DNA of 64,000 bases from the NCBI GenBank assembly GCA_963665015.2, contig CAXXSY010000004.1:2472790-2536789 (forward strand). Direction: 5' to 3'. Each line of letters opens with the position of its first letter. Within the stretch, counting starts at the first letter, position 1. The stretch comes from G963662655 sp963665015. GTDB taxonomy: Bacteria > Cloacimonadota > Cloacimonadia > Cloacimonadales > JAIOQZ01. This document shows positions 55,212 to 64,000 of the stretch, piece by piece. The translations under genes were made by a program, and so were the position numbers. The notes below the pieces were generated by a model. It did no database searches and had not been told where the DNA came from. It worked only from the letters and a program-made list of their open reading frames with translations.

Positions 55212-55466
55212 TTATTTACTTCTTTCGATAATCCTGGAAAGTTCCCAGCGTTTCTGCTTGCTAAGGGGACGGCATTCCCGAATCTCGACCGTGTCGCCGA
55301 TACGACAGTCGTTGGTCTCGTCGTGCGCTTTGAACTTCTTGTCCAGGCGTACGAATTTCTTGTAAAGCGGGTGCATGAACTGACGCTTCACCCGGACAAC
55401 GATTGTTTTGTCCATCTTGTCGCTAACGACAACACCGACCTTGGTTACCTTACGTCCTGTTGCCAT
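55212..55466 (-). CDS. rpsQ: Ribosomal protein S17
   Basis: 84 residues. GVVVSDKMDKTIVVRVKRQF and GDTVEIRECRPLSKQKRWEL are the OB-fold signature. 2 bp after rpmC. Confidence 0.98.
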   Translation of the reverse strand: MATGRKVTKVGVVVSDKMDKTIVVRVKRQFMHPLYKKFVRLDKKFKAHDETNDCRIGDTVEIRECRPLSKQKRWELSRIIERSK

Positions 55467-55468
55467 TA

Positions 55469-55663
55469 TTACCTCTTTTCCGCTCTCTCGGTCTGTAGTG
55501 TTTTGATCCGGGCGATGTCCTTGCGAACCGCTTTTATACGAAGCGGATTCTCGATCCGGTTCATCGCCTTCTGGAATCTGAGTTTGAAATACTCTTCCCG
55601 AAGGTCTTCGAGCTTCTGGTTCAATTCTTCATTACTGAAATCGCGAAGTTCTGCTATCTTCAT
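55469..55663 (-). CDS. rpmC: Ribosomal protein L29
   Basis: 64 residues, two helices: AELRDFSNEELNQKLEDLRE and NPLRIKAVRKDIARIKT. At the exit tunnel, where SRP docks. ATGA overlap with rplP. Confidence 0.97.
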   Translation of the reverse strand: MKIAELRDFSNEELNQKLEDLREEYFKLRFQKAMNRIENPLRIKAVRKDIARIKTLQTERAEKR

Positions 55664-56079
55664 AACTCAACTCCTTCCCGGCAGACGACCTTTGTCTTGA
55701 TCGGGAGCTTGTGCATTGCCAGGCGGAATGCGTCTTTGGCGATCTGAGGATCGACGCCCTCGATCTCGAACATCACTCTTCCCGGCTTAACGACGGCCAC
55801 CCAATACTCGGGCGCGCCCTTACCTTTACCCATACGGGTCTCGGCAGGTTTCTGCGTCACGGGCTTGTCCGGGAATATGCGAATCCAGACTTTACCTTTA
55901 CGTTGCATCTTACGGGTGATTGCCACACGAGCGGCCTCGATCTGACGGCTGGTGATCCATCCGTCCTGCAGCGCGATGATTCCGTAATCGCCGAAATCGA
56001 CGTTACATCCGCGCCATGCCAGACCCGTACGACGACCCCGCATTTTCTTTCTGTATTTAACTTTTTTCGGTGCTAACAT
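55660..56079 (-). CDS. rplP: Ribosomal protein L16
   Basis: 139 residues. MLAPKKVKYRKKMRGRRTGL, RVAITRKMQRKGKVWIRIFP and MGKGKGAPEYWVAVVKPGRV are diagnostic. Near the peptidyl-transferase centre. Confidence 0.98.
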   Translation of the reverse strand: MLAPKKVKYRKKMRGRRTGLAWRGCNVDFGDYGIIALQDGWITSRQIEAARVAITRKMQRKGKVWIRIFPDKPVTQKPAETRMGKGKGAPEYWVAVVKPGRVMFEIEGVDPQIAKDAFRLAMHKLPIKTKVVCREGVEL

Positions 56080-56108
56080 TCCCTATCTCCTTTAATCCTG
56101 TCAGACGG

Positions 56109-56759
56109 CTATCTGTCCAGGATTTCACCTTTATTGATCCACACCTTGATGCCGATCACACCGTAGGTGGTCTGACAGACGGTCACGGCATAGTCAATAT
56201 CTGCCCGGAGTGTGTGGAGGGGAGTTCTGCCTTCCTGGTAGCGCTCGGTACGTGCCATGTCGGCGCCGCCGAGACGTCCGGAACACTGAATCTTGATCCC
56301 TTCCGCGCCATCGCGCTTGGCGTTGCGAATCGCCATCTTCATCGCGCGGCGGAAAGACACCCTCTCGCGCAGCTGACGGGAAACTTCCATGCCCACGAGC
56401 TGTGCATCCAGCCAGGGTTTCTTGATTTCGTGAATGTTAATGAACACATTCAATTTCGCTTCTCTGTCCTTGTTTAAAAGCACGGTCAATTCGTTGCGCA
56501 GTGCTTCGATCTCGGCACCCTTCTTACCAATCACCTGTCCGGGACGGGACGTGTGGATGTCGATGTTGATCGAGTTCGCCTTGCGCATCAAACGAACCTT
56601 TGATACCATGGCACCGCGAAGGCGCTGCTGGACATATTTCTTAACCTTAAGGTCTTCCATCAGATTATCGACGTACTCTTCGCCTTTCGCGAACCATATG
56701 GAGTCGTAATCTTTATTTATACCCAGTCGGTATAATACCGGATTTATCTTCTGACCCAA
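56109..56759 (-). CDS. rpsC: Ribosomal protein S3
   Basis: 216 residues from the TTG at 56759. The family begins MGQKINPVxxRLG, and here LGQKINPVLYRLGI follows directly, with GGGGAGGAATAAC before the TTG. The longer ATG frame to 56843 overlaps rplV. A KH domain (VIGKKGAEIEALRNEL) and the S3 C-terminal domain (GRLGGADMARTERYQEGRTP) are intact. It forms part of the mRNA entry. 1 bp after the rplV stop. Confidence 0.96.
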   Translation of the reverse strand: MGQKINPVLYRLGINKDYDSIWFAKGEEYVDNLMEDLKVKKYVQQRLRGAMVSKVRLMRKANSINIDIHTSRPGQVIGKKGAEIEALRNELTVLLNKDREAKLNVFINIHEIKKPWLDAQLVGMEVSRQLRERVSFRRAMKMAIRNAKRDGAEGIKIQCSGRLGGADMARTERYQEGRTPLHTLRADIDYAVTVCQTTYGVIGIKVWINKGEILDR

Positions 56760-56760
56760 G

Positions 56761-57108
56761 TTATTCCTCCCCTTCATCATCGGATATGCCGACCGTGATA
56801 TGGCACGACTTCCTTCGAATGATCGTAGCTCTGCCATGTGCACGCTCGCGATAACGTTTCATGATGGGACCTTCATCGGCGAATGCTTCGTGAATCCGCA
56901 TCCTCTCGATTTCAGCCTTACCTTCTTTATTCTCGGCGTTTGCGATAGCCGCGTTCAGCAGCTTCTGGATATTTACAGCAACCCGCTTCTCTGAAAAAGC
57001 CAGGATTGTCTGAGCTTCCGTTACACGCTTGCCGCGAATCAGATCGAGGACCAACCTTGCCTTTCTGGCCGAGCCCCGTAAGTTTCGTACTCTTGCGAAA
57101 GCTTCCAT
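56761..57108 (-). CDS. rplV: Ribosomal protein L22
   Basis: 115 residues. VRNLRGSARKARLVLDLIRG and RYRERAHGRATIIRRKSCHI; the latter is the hairpin that lines the exit tunnel. Confidence 0.98.
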   Translation of the reverse strand: MEAFARVRNLRGSARKARLVLDLIRGKRVTEAQTILAFSEKRVAVNIQKLLNAAIANAENKEGKAEIERMRIHEAFADEGPIMKRYRERAHGRATIIRRKSCHITVGISDDEGEE

Positions 57109-57129
57109 TCCATATACCCCTTGCTGCTA

Positions 57130-57402
57130 TTAACCTTTTTTCTTCTTCTCTTTGTGCCCGCGGTAGGTGCGCGTCGGAGAAAACTCTCCCAGCTTGTGTC
57201 CCACCATGTTTTCTGTTACGTAAACAGGCACAAATTTGCGACCGTTGTGTACGGCGAATGTGTGACCGATAAAATCGGGAAGAATCATCGAGCGTCTCGA
57301 CCAGGTCTTGACTACCTGCTTCTTCTCTTCTTCGTTCAGCTTCTCGACTTTCGCCATCAGATGATCGTCAACGAACGGTCCTTTCTTGATCGAACGAGCC
57401 AT
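57130..57402 (-). CDS. rpsS: Ribosomal protein S19
   Basis: 90 residues. MARSIKKGPFVDDHLMAKVE and TWSRRSMILPDFIGHTFAVH are canonical. In the head of the small subunit with S13. Confidence 0.98.
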   Translation of the reverse strand: MARSIKKGPFVDDHLMAKVEKLNEEEKKQVVKTWSRRSMILPDFIGHTFAVHNGRKFVPVYVTENMVGHKLGEFSPTRTYRGHKEKKKKG

Positions 57403-57414
57403 ATATCCGTACTC

Positions 57415-58242
57415 CTATTTCTTGGACGACTTGATGATGTATTTATCAGAATATTTCTTGTGCTTACGGGTCTTTCCGCCCTTGGCAAGCACGCCCCACG
57501 GCGAGACGGGGTGACCGCCACCGGAGGTTCTTCCTTCACCGCCACCCATCGGGTGATCGACCGGGTTCATCACGACACCGCGAACGGTCGGACGGATACC
57601 CATCCAACGCTTTCTTCCTGCTTTACCGATAGTAATCAGGTTATGCTCGATATTGCCGACCTGTCCGATGGTCGCGCAGCATTCCTTGCGAAGCTGGTAA
57701 ACGTCGCCGGAGGGAATACGTACGTGAACGTAGCCGCCTTCCTTTGCAATAACCTGCGCACTCGATCCTGCACTGCGTGCGATCTGTCCGCCGCGTCCGG
57801 CCTTGAATTCGATGTTGTGGACAATCGTACCGAGCGGAATCTTCGCGAGCGGCATGGCGTTACCCGTGCGGATCGGAACATTCTCGCCGGAGATCACGAA
57901 ATCGTCCACGTTCAGACCGACCGGCGCCAGGATGTAGCGCTTTTCGCCATCGATGTAGTGGAGAAGGGCAATGCGAGCGCTACGGTTCGGATCGTATTCG
58001 ATCGAAGCCACTCTCGCCTTGATGTCGTTCTTGTTCCGCTTGAAGTCGATGATTCGATAATGTCTCTTGTGACCGCCACCGCGATGACGACAGGTGATGC
58101 GTCCCTGGTTGTTGCGACCGGCCTTCTTGGGCAGCGGTTTCAGCAGGGATTTTTCCGGCGTCGAGGTCGTGAGTTCCTCGAACGTGTAACCGGTCTTGAA
58201 TCGCTGGGTCGGTGTGATCGGTTTATACTTTTTGATCGCCAT
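57415..58242 (-). CDS. rplB: Ribosomal protein L2
   Basis: 275 residues. PTQRFKTGYTFEELTTSTPE, GRNNQGRITCRHRGGGHKRH and MNPVDHPMGGGEGRTSGGGH, with the conserved histidine loop near the peptidyl-transferase centre. Full length. Confidence 0.98.
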   Translation of the reverse strand: MAIKKYKPITPTQRFKTGYTFEELTTSTPEKSLLKPLPKKAGRNNQGRITCRHRGGGHKRHYRIIDFKRNKNDIKARVASIEYDPNRSARIALLHYIDGEKRYILAPVGLNVDDFVISGENVPIRTGNAMPLAKIPLGTIVHNIEFKAGRGGQIARSAGSSAQVIAKEGGYVHVRIPSGDVYQLRKECCATIGQVGNIEHNLITIGKAGRKRWMGIRPTVRGVVMNPVDHPMGGGEGRTSGGGHPVSPWGVLAKGGKTRKHKKYSDKYIIKSSKK

Positions 58243-58257
58243 TGTCTGTCTCCCTTA

Positions 58258-58545
58258 TCATAACTCGAGTTGCGGGATGCTCTGACCCTGCTCGAGTGTA
58301 ACAATCGCCTTTTTCCAGTCCGGGCGTTTTCCAAGCTCGCGACGCACGCGGCGCATCTTGCCACGCATACGGATGGTGTTTACGCAATCGACTTTTACGG
58401 AAAAGACCTTCTCGATCGCCTGCTTGATCTCGATCTTGTTCGCATTGATGCTGACGCGGAACGTGTAGCTGTTCTGCTTCTGCTTCAGTGCCGAGCTCTT
58501 CTCGGTGAGGATCGGGGAAATGATGATTTCACGTTCGTGTTTCAT
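58258..58545 (-). CDS. rplW: Ribosomal protein L23
   Basis: 95 residues. ISPILTEKSSALKQKQNSYT and VKVDCVNTIRMRGKMRRVRR. Docking site for trigger factor and SRP at the tunnel exit. ATGA overlap with rplD. Confidence 0.98.
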   Translation of the reverse strand: MKHEREIIISPILTEKSSALKQKQNSYTFRVSINANKIEIKQAIEKVFSVKVDCVNTIRMRGKMRRVRRELGKRPDWKKAIVTLEQGQSIPQLEL

Positions 58546-59177
58546 TTTCCAAATACCTCCTCTACTTTTTTCAGCGCCTGAGCGGTCAGAACAAGGTGTT
58601 CGCAGTTCAGGACTTCGTAAGCATAGACGCCGTCCGCACGATCGAGCTGAACGTCGGTCATGTTCGAGAACGAGCGAATGATGCTTTTATCGCTGCCGTC
58701 GATCAGCAGGAGCTTCTTCCCTGTTTCGGGGAGCATCTTGTCGATGATCTGACGGGCGGCTTTGTAGTTCGGTTTGTCGAACTTGATATCTTCGATGACA
58801 ACCACGTTGCCGGTCTTGGCCAGTTCGCTCAGCGCGATCTTAAGGGCCAGGCGTTTCTTCTTCACGGGGATGTGACGCGACCAGTCTTTCGGGATCGGGC
58901 CAAACGCGTTACCGCCGCCGACGCGGACGACCGTGCGGCGATTACCCACACGCGCGTTACCGGTTCCTTTCTGACGGTACAGCTTACGACCGCTTCCCTT
59001 GACATCGGAGCGGAATTTCACAGCGGAAGTCCCCTGACGTTGATTGCCAAGATACATCTTGATGACCTCGTAGATCACCGCTTCGGGATTCTTGGCTTCA
59101 ACGGCAAACAACGATTCCGGTAACTGCATGGTTCCGATCTCTTCCCCTGCTGCCGAATATTTTTTTGCCTCTATCAT
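58542..59177 (-). CDS. rplD: Ribosomal protein L4
   Basis: 211 residues. YLGNQRQGTSAVKFRSDVKG, GSGRKLYRQKGTGNARVGNR and VFGPIPKDWS-like NAFGPIPKDWSRHIPVKKKR are typical. Lines the exit tunnel; in E. coli it autoregulates the S10 operon through the leader. No S10-leader-type structure was identified upstream here. Confidence 0.97.
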   Translation of the reverse strand: MIEAKKYSAAGEEIGTMQLPESLFAVEAKNPEAVIYEVIKMYLGNQRQGTSAVKFRSDVKGSGRKLYRQKGTGNARVGNRRTVVRVGGGNAFGPIPKDWSRHIPVKKKRLALKIALSELAKTGNVVVIEDIKFDKPNYKAARQIIDKMLPETGKKLLLIDGSDKSIIRSFSNMTDVQLDRADGVYAYEVLNCEHLVLTAQALKKVEEVFGK

Positions 59178-59211
59178 ACCTGTTTACCTCATGATTATTG
59201 TAACCAAACGG

Positions 59212-59835
59212 TTACAGTTCCTTCTTCAGAAGCACGATGCTGTCTTTGTGCCCCGGAACAGCGCCCTGTACCATTAACAGATTCTGCTCGGGGATCACCT
59301 TCACGACCTTCAGGTTCTTTACGGATACCTTATCCACGCCGTAGTGTCCCGCCATCTTGCGGCCCTTGAACACGCGAGACGGTGTCGCACATTGACCGAT
59401 CGATCCCGGCCCGCGATACGACTCGTGAACACCGTGGGTTGCCTTGAATCCGTGGAAGTTGTGACGTTTCATCACACCCGCGAATCCGCGACCCTTGGAC
59501 GTTCCCTGAACGGTCAGAAGCTCGTTCTCCTGGAACATGGACACATCGAACACCTCGCCTTCGGCGATGTCTTTGTAAAGCTTCAGGCGGAATTCACGAA
59601 GAACCCGATATGACGGGCTTTTATGCTTCTTGTAATGATTACGCTGAGGTTTCTTTACCTTTTTCTCTTCGACCTTTTCGAATCCGAGTTGAACAGCGTC
59701 GTACCCGTCTTTCTCCATGGTTTTCTTCTGGATCACCTGGCAGGGCCCGGCCTGGATAACGGTAACCGGGGTTACCTTTCCGGATTCGTCGAAGACCTGC
59801 GTCATACCTACTTTTTTACCAATAAGTCCGATCAT
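59212..59835 (-). CDS. rplC: Ribosomal protein L3
   Basis: 207 residues. MIGLIGKKVGMTQVFDESGK, GTSKGRGFAGVMKRHNFHG and GSIGQCATPSRVFKGRKMAG are diagnostic. Early assembly protein reaching the peptidyl-transferase centre. Confidence 0.98.
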   Translation of the reverse strand: MIGLIGKKVGMTQVFDESGKVTPVTVIQAGPCQVIQKKTMEKDGYDAVQLGFEKVEEKKVKKPQRNHYKKHKSPSYRVLREFRLKLYKDIAEGEVFDVSMFQENELLTVQGTSKGRGFAGVMKRHNFHGFKATHGVHESYRGPGSIGQCATPSRVFKGRKMAGHYGVDKVSVKNLKVVKVIPEQNLLMVQGAVPGHKDSIVLLKKEL

Positions 59836-59846
59836 GATTCACCCCT

Positions 59847-60164
59847 TTACGCCTTGATCTCCACGTGAACGCCTGCCGGCAGACTGAGCTTCTTCAGAGC
59901 GCCCGTCGTCTGCGGTGTGGGATTCACGATATCGACCAAACGTTTGTGAACCAGCATCTCGAACTGGTCTTCGGATTTCTTGTCAACATGCGGCGACCGG
60001 TGAACGGTGTAGATCGTGCGCTCGGTCGGTAGCGGAATGGGACCCATGATTTTGGCGCCCGTGTTCCTGGTGCTCTTGATGATTTCAGCAACGGATTTGT
60101 CCAGCAGACGATAATCGTAAGCTTTCAGTTTGATCCGTATTCTATTTTCTTTGGAATTAGCCAC
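59847..60164 (-). CDS. rpsJ: Ribosomal protein S10
   Basis: 105 residues. RIKLKAYDYRLLDKSVAEII and GPIPLPTERTIYTVHRSPHV are canonical. It is the first ribosomal-protein gene of the S10 part, 12 bp after tuf; the two are probably on one transcript. Confidence 0.98.
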   Translation of the reverse strand: MANSKENRIRIKLKAYDYRLLDKSVAEIIKSTRNTGAKIMGPIPLPTERTIYTVHRSPHVDKKSEDQFEMLVHKRLVDIVNPTPQTTGALKKLSLPAGVHVEIKA

Positions 60165-60176
60165 ATTTCCTCCAGA

Positions 60177-61361
<1,185 letters not shown>

Positions 61362-61417
61362 GATTCCTCCTTGGCTCTAATGATCGATAACTCTGCACTT
61401 TATGCAGAATTTCCCTT

Positions 61418-61480
61418 CGGCGGATACAATTTTATTCCGCCTGTGAGCGCTGAAATTCCCCCATATAGTTTTTATGTCAA
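61418..61480 (-). promoter_or_regulatory. Probable promoter and leader region of tuf
   Basis: On the minus strand TTGACA lies at 61480-61475. Candidate -10 sequences at acceptable spacing are weak (AATTTC at 61457-61452). A GGCGGA/TCCGCC inverted repeat (61418-61441) lies in what would be the leader. The AT-rich run upstream of the -35 (61480-61520) could act as an UP element. Confidence 0.45.
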
Positions 61481-61635
61481 ACGTTTTTTTGCGTTTCCGC
61501 TATTTTTTTCAAAAACAACAAGTTAACCTTGAGTCCGCCAAACTCAAGGATGCGCCATTGCTCAACGTTTCTGAACAGATTGAAATGATAGAAAAATTGC
61601 GCGCTGCATAGAAAAAAAGTGGAAATCGCAGGGTC

Positions 61636-61689
61636 TGAAACCAACTTCTGAATGTGTCACGCCAGTGACTCTTCCGAATGTTGGTTTCA
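61636..61689. repeat. Mid-box hairpin repeat (family d), best-formed copy
   Basis: TGAAACCAAC (61636-61645) pairs perfectly with GTTGGTTTCA (61680-61689). Inside are TTCTGAAT and TTCCGAAT and an apical GTCAC-gcca-GTGAC hairpin. All three stem levels are intact. Confidence 0.85.
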
Positions 61690-61864
61690 AATTGGCTCTG
61701 TTTTATACTTGGTGGATGAATGGATCTCGCCATAATAGTCCCGTAGGTAATGATATATTTCAGGCGCGTAGGGGATTCATGTTTTCAGCAAGCTGAAATC
61801 ATACAAGTGCGTTAGCTCTAGCTATATATGTCGATACACAAGAGAGCGCCGAAGGTGCGATAGA

Positions 61865-61890
61865 AATGCCAAGCTGGAGCTTGGCGGACC
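61865..61890. repeat. Short hairpin module, family a copy 3
   Basis: GCCAAG (61868-61873) with CTTGGC (61880-61885) in the context ATG...GGACC, matching 5576-5600 and the complement of 1868-1891. Confidence 0.75.
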
Positions 61891-61928
61891 ATTAGGGAAC
61901 GGGAAAACACTGAGGACGGCGTCTCTCT

Positions 61929-61955
61929 TGTAGCGCTCGACCTCCGGGCGAGCCT
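61929..61955. repeat. Short hairpin module, family c copy 3
   Basis: GTAGCGCTCGACCTCCGGGC followed by GAGCC; GCTCG pairs with CGAGC around ACCTCCGGG. Same sequence as 1832-1853. Confidence 0.75.
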
Positions 61956-61995
61956 CCCTTTGCGTGGTTGATATCCCAGGGGGCAATTTAGATGT

Positions 61996-62055
61996 ACGCC
62001 GCTCGGAGATCGGCGTCTACTGTTAAGGACGGGCAGACACAGAGGTCTGCACCCT
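61996..62055. repeat. Short hairpin modules e (copy 2) and f
   Basis: ACGCCG (61996-62001) pairs with CGGCGT (62011-62016). GCAGAC (62033-62038) pairs with GTCTGC (62045-62050). The tail CCCTACAG of module f also occurs near 44095. Confidence 0.65.
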
Positions 62056-62094
62056 ACAGAAAGCATCACCCTCAACAAATGAAAGCACACGAAG

Positions 62095-62125
62095 AAACCC
62101 GCCCCAGGTCAGTGGAGCGGGTTTT
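62095..62125. terminator. Bidirectional rho-independent terminator
   Basis: AAACCCGC (62095-62102) pairs with GCGGGTTT (62117-62124). It has U-rich tails in both directions and serves at least the minus-strand gene ending at 62204. Confidence 0.75.
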
Positions 62126-62170
62126 ATTCTGTCTTCTAACTTCTATCTTCTTTATTCCAAAACCTTTAGA

Positions 62171-62194
62171 GACGCAGACGAAGACGTCTGCGTA
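62171..62194. repeat. Short hairpin module, family b variant
   Basis: ACGCAGACG (62172-62180) pairs with CGTCTGCGT (62185-62193). Against the GCGGACG/CGTCCGC copies, one G-C pair has become A-T on both sides, so pairing is conserved. It lies 10 bp after the stop of the gene at 62204. Confidence 0.7.
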
Positions 62195-62203
62195 CCCAGG
62201 GCA

Positions 62204-64000
62204 CTATTTCAGCATCAGCGCTTTACTGGTAAGGACTTTTCCGTCGGCTTCGAGCTTGAAGAGATAGACTCCGGAAGCGGCAGCCTTTCCGGACTGATCG
62301 ATTCCGTCCCAGTTTGCCGTATTGACTCCCTTGACGCCGGTACCGTTGGTCAGCGTCTTCACCGTCCGTCCCCTGAGGTCGTACACCGTAACGGTCACGT
62401 GCATCGGTTCGGACAGCGTATAGCTGAGGGTGGTCGAGGGATTGAACGGATTGGGATAGATGCTCTGGATAGCCGTCGCATAGCTGGCGTCCGGCGCTTC
62501 ACCCGGATTATCTTCCTCGGTGATGGTAACCGTCGTGGGGCCGTGCAACGCGGTCACGCCGCTCAGCTCAACGCACTCGAGCCAGTAGTAGTACTTGTTG
62601 TCTTCGAGGACGTCACGATCGACGTACTTATAATCGAAAGCGCTGGTCGAGTTTTCCGCCGGGATCAGGACCGTCGTGATCTGGACGGCGAGATCGGCAT
62701 CGTCTGTCCTGCCGCGCAGGATGTTGTAGCCTGCCATATCCGTTTCGGACTGCGTCGTCCACTGGATCATGGCGAAGTTCTCGGAGGTCACGATCGCGCT
62801 GAAGGAGGAGAGTTCGACCGGCAGCGTGCCTTCGCCGTTGTTGACGACGAATTCTTCCACGCCGCGGCTGGTCGAGACGAATTCGAAGGTAACGGTTCCG
62901 GGGCCGAACGTCGCGCCCGGTGTGATATCCTCCCACTTTCCGCTCCACCAGTGCTGAAGCTGCGTCGGAGTTCTGCTCGATCCGAAATCAAATGTCAGGA
63001 TCGTGGGTATCCCGGCCGGATAGGTCGTCGTGAATGCTGCGCCGGTATTTTCCGGAAACGCGACCGGGTTCTCCGGCTGGTCCATCACCCGGCATCCGAG
63101 CACGGGGATATTGGGAGCCGAAAGGTACGAGAAGTCGAACGTCGGCTGCACATTTCCTTCGCCGAGATTGATTCCCGGTACCGGGATAACGGGCGGATTG
63201 GCATCGACGACATTGGTCAGCTCGGAATAGACAATCTCGCCGGGGGCTTCCGCGGGGTTCGCCGGTTCGCTGAACACGCTATACATCCACTCCTGGAATG
63301 TTTCAGTCTCGCCGGTGTCGTTGTATGCACGGACACTCCAGTTGACCATCGCGTTCCAATCCTGTTGCGGAAACGGCTGGTTGTAAACGATATCGCCGTT
63401 CCACGGGATGTCGGAGCCGACCTGGGTCATACCCTGATAGACGCGGAATCCCGTCGGCGTTCCGTTGCCGTCCCAGCGCCAGTTGACAGTGACCTGTCTC
63501 GGAAGATTCGTCACACCGTTTTCAGGGAAAATCTTGGTGGGCTGTCCGGGCAGAGTCGTGAAAGTTCGGGTGGTGCCATATACGATTCCCTCGCTGTTAA
63601 CGGCGAAGGCCCGAACGTAGTATTCCGTATTGGATTCGAGCGGGTAGAGGCTTCCGGTGAAGATGCCCGTACCGGTTCCCGCGCCGTAAACCGTGTCGTC
63701 GATCGTGGGCGGGTTGTTCTCGTCGGAATAGACGAATCCCCGCGCGGTGACGGTTCCGCCGCCGTCGCTTTCCACTTCGCCGTCGATTCCGGCGTAGTCC
63801 TGACCGATGACCATCATTTCCGAATTGGTGACGGTAGGCAGGACGTTATCGCGTCCGACGGTGTAGAAGGCGTCGCCGGAGGGCGTGTATCCGTAGAAAT
63901 AGATTTGCGATCCAGACGAGCTACCTCCAGAGGCAACCACGCTGAAAGCGCTCGATGTGCTGGTTCTCCGTAGCAGTTTGTAATTCGCCGGTGAAAGATC
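62204..64000 (-). CDS. Secreted T9SS-cargo protein, C-terminal part (5' end outside window)
   Basis: The frame is open to the right edge (the last codons read D-L-S-P-A-N-Y-K), so at least 598 residues of the C-terminal part are visible. Numbering from the GTG at 63940, residues about 35-125 form the same Ig-like domain as in the 22107 gene (GFVYSDENNPPTIDD, YYVRAFAVNSEGIVYG). An FN3-like segment (about 130-215) follows, then a beta-rich region and another FN3-like domain (about 375-480, LSSFSAIVTSENFAMIQWTT). The FlgD-like sorting domain ends the chain with SIYPNPFNPSTTLSYTL, SGVYLFKLE and KALMLK. It is an exported, surface-attached or released protein; any catalytic part is outside the window. 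Terminator at 62095. Confidence 0.85.
   Translation of the reverse strand, partial: DLSPANYKLLRRTSTSSAFSVVASGGSSSGSQIYFYGYTPSGDAFYTVGRDNVLPTVTNSEMMVIGQDYAGIDGEVESDGGGTVTARGFVYSDENNPPTIDDTVYGAGTGTGIFTGSLYPLESNTEYYVRAFAVNSEGIVYGTTRTFTTLPGQPTKIFPENGVTNLPRQVTVNWRWDGNGTPTGFRVYQGMTQVGSDIPWNGDIVYNQPFPQQDWNAMVNWSVRAYNDTGETETFQEWMYSVFSEPANPAEAPGEIVYSELTNVVDANPPVIPVPGINLGEGNVQPTFDFSYLSAPNIPVLGCRVMDQPENPVAFPENTGAAFTTTYPAGIPTILTFDFGSSRTPTQLQHWWSGKWEDITPGATFGPGTVTFEFVSTSRGVEEFVVNNGEGTLPVELSSFSAIVTSENFAMIQWTTQSETDMAGYNILRGRTDDADLAVQITTVLIPAENSTSAFDYKYVDRDVLEDNKYYYWLECVELSGVTALHGPTTVTITEEDNPGEAPDASYATAIQSIYPNPFNPSTTLSYTLSEPMHVTVTVYDLRGRTVKTLTNGTGVKGVNTANWDGIDQSGKAAASGVYLFKLEADGKVLTSKALMLK

Larger units (their letters stand above)
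61481..62203. other. Repeat-filled gap between tuf and the next secreted-protein gene
   Basis: About 720 bp with no credible coding frame. It holds one family d repeat and five short hairpin modules, listed separately, plus the terminator of the gene at 62204. No tRNA, rRNA or riboswitch was recognised. Confidence 0.6.

Overview
The window reads as chromosomal DNA of an anaerobic, Gram-negative member of the FCB superphylum. Two secreted proteins at the window edges and the gingipain-like protein end in a FlgD-like type IX secretion (T9SS) sorting domain (YPNPFNP-type motif and a short basic tail). A PorV-like outer-membrane barrel and a BatA-type protein are also present. Promoters that can be read look like TTGACA/TATAAT rather than the Bacteroidetes TTTG/TAnnTTTG type, and base composition looks like mid-to-high fifties percent GC by eye. 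Pyruvate phosphate dikinase, an orphan dehydratase activase and FolE2 fit a fermenter from an uncultured phylum (Cloacimonadota, Zixibacteria and similar are possible). The sequence alone does not fix the phylum.

Layout. 1-13 kb: the 3' end of a T9SS-cargo gene, a divergent IspF-like gene, a TauE-type permease, a YgiQ radical SAM protein, a cold-shock protein, ppdK, a GNAT acetyltransferase, guaB and a low-GC DUF4062 gene. 13-25.4 kb: very large exported proteins, namely a C25 peptidase, a lipoprotein with a possible glycosidase-like fold, a YadA-head/S74-chaperone protein and a multi-domain Ig-like protein, with a DUF3667 membrane protein on the other strand. 25.4-32.9 kb (minus strand): apbE, folE2, an M16 peptidase, a 2-hydroxyacyl-CoA dehydratase activase and a TPR protein. 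33.2-40.5 kb (plus strand): two small exported proteins, then a tightly coupled cluster yggS, plsY-like, GNAT, PorV-like barrel, BatA-like and SPASM radical SAM. 40.6-45.6 kb: lipoprotein, lon, a DUF4911-like gene, a lone receiver domain and mgtE. 45.8-61.4 kb (minus strand): a single tuf-S10-spc-alpha ribosomal cluster from tuf to rplQ, including a 38-codon rpmJ at 48658-48774. adk is missing between secY and map. The window ends inside another T9SS-cargo gene.

The most unusual content is between genes. There are at least three kinds of dispersed hairpin repeat. (i) A roughly 115-130-nt long hairpin, two complete copies (5301-5432 and 33003-33135) and one truncated copy, whose stems differ in sequence but keep pairing. 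(ii) A roughly 45-55-nt hairpin with conserved mid-stem boxes TTCTGAAT and TTCCGAAT and variable, covarying outer stems (1712, 1777, 5111, 44174, 61636). (iii) Short 25-nt hairpin modules that occur as mosaics (1832-1950, 5575-5604, 11618-11644, 44233-44276, 45682-45741, 61865-62194). No transposase, CRISPR array, tRNA or rRNA was recognised in the window.
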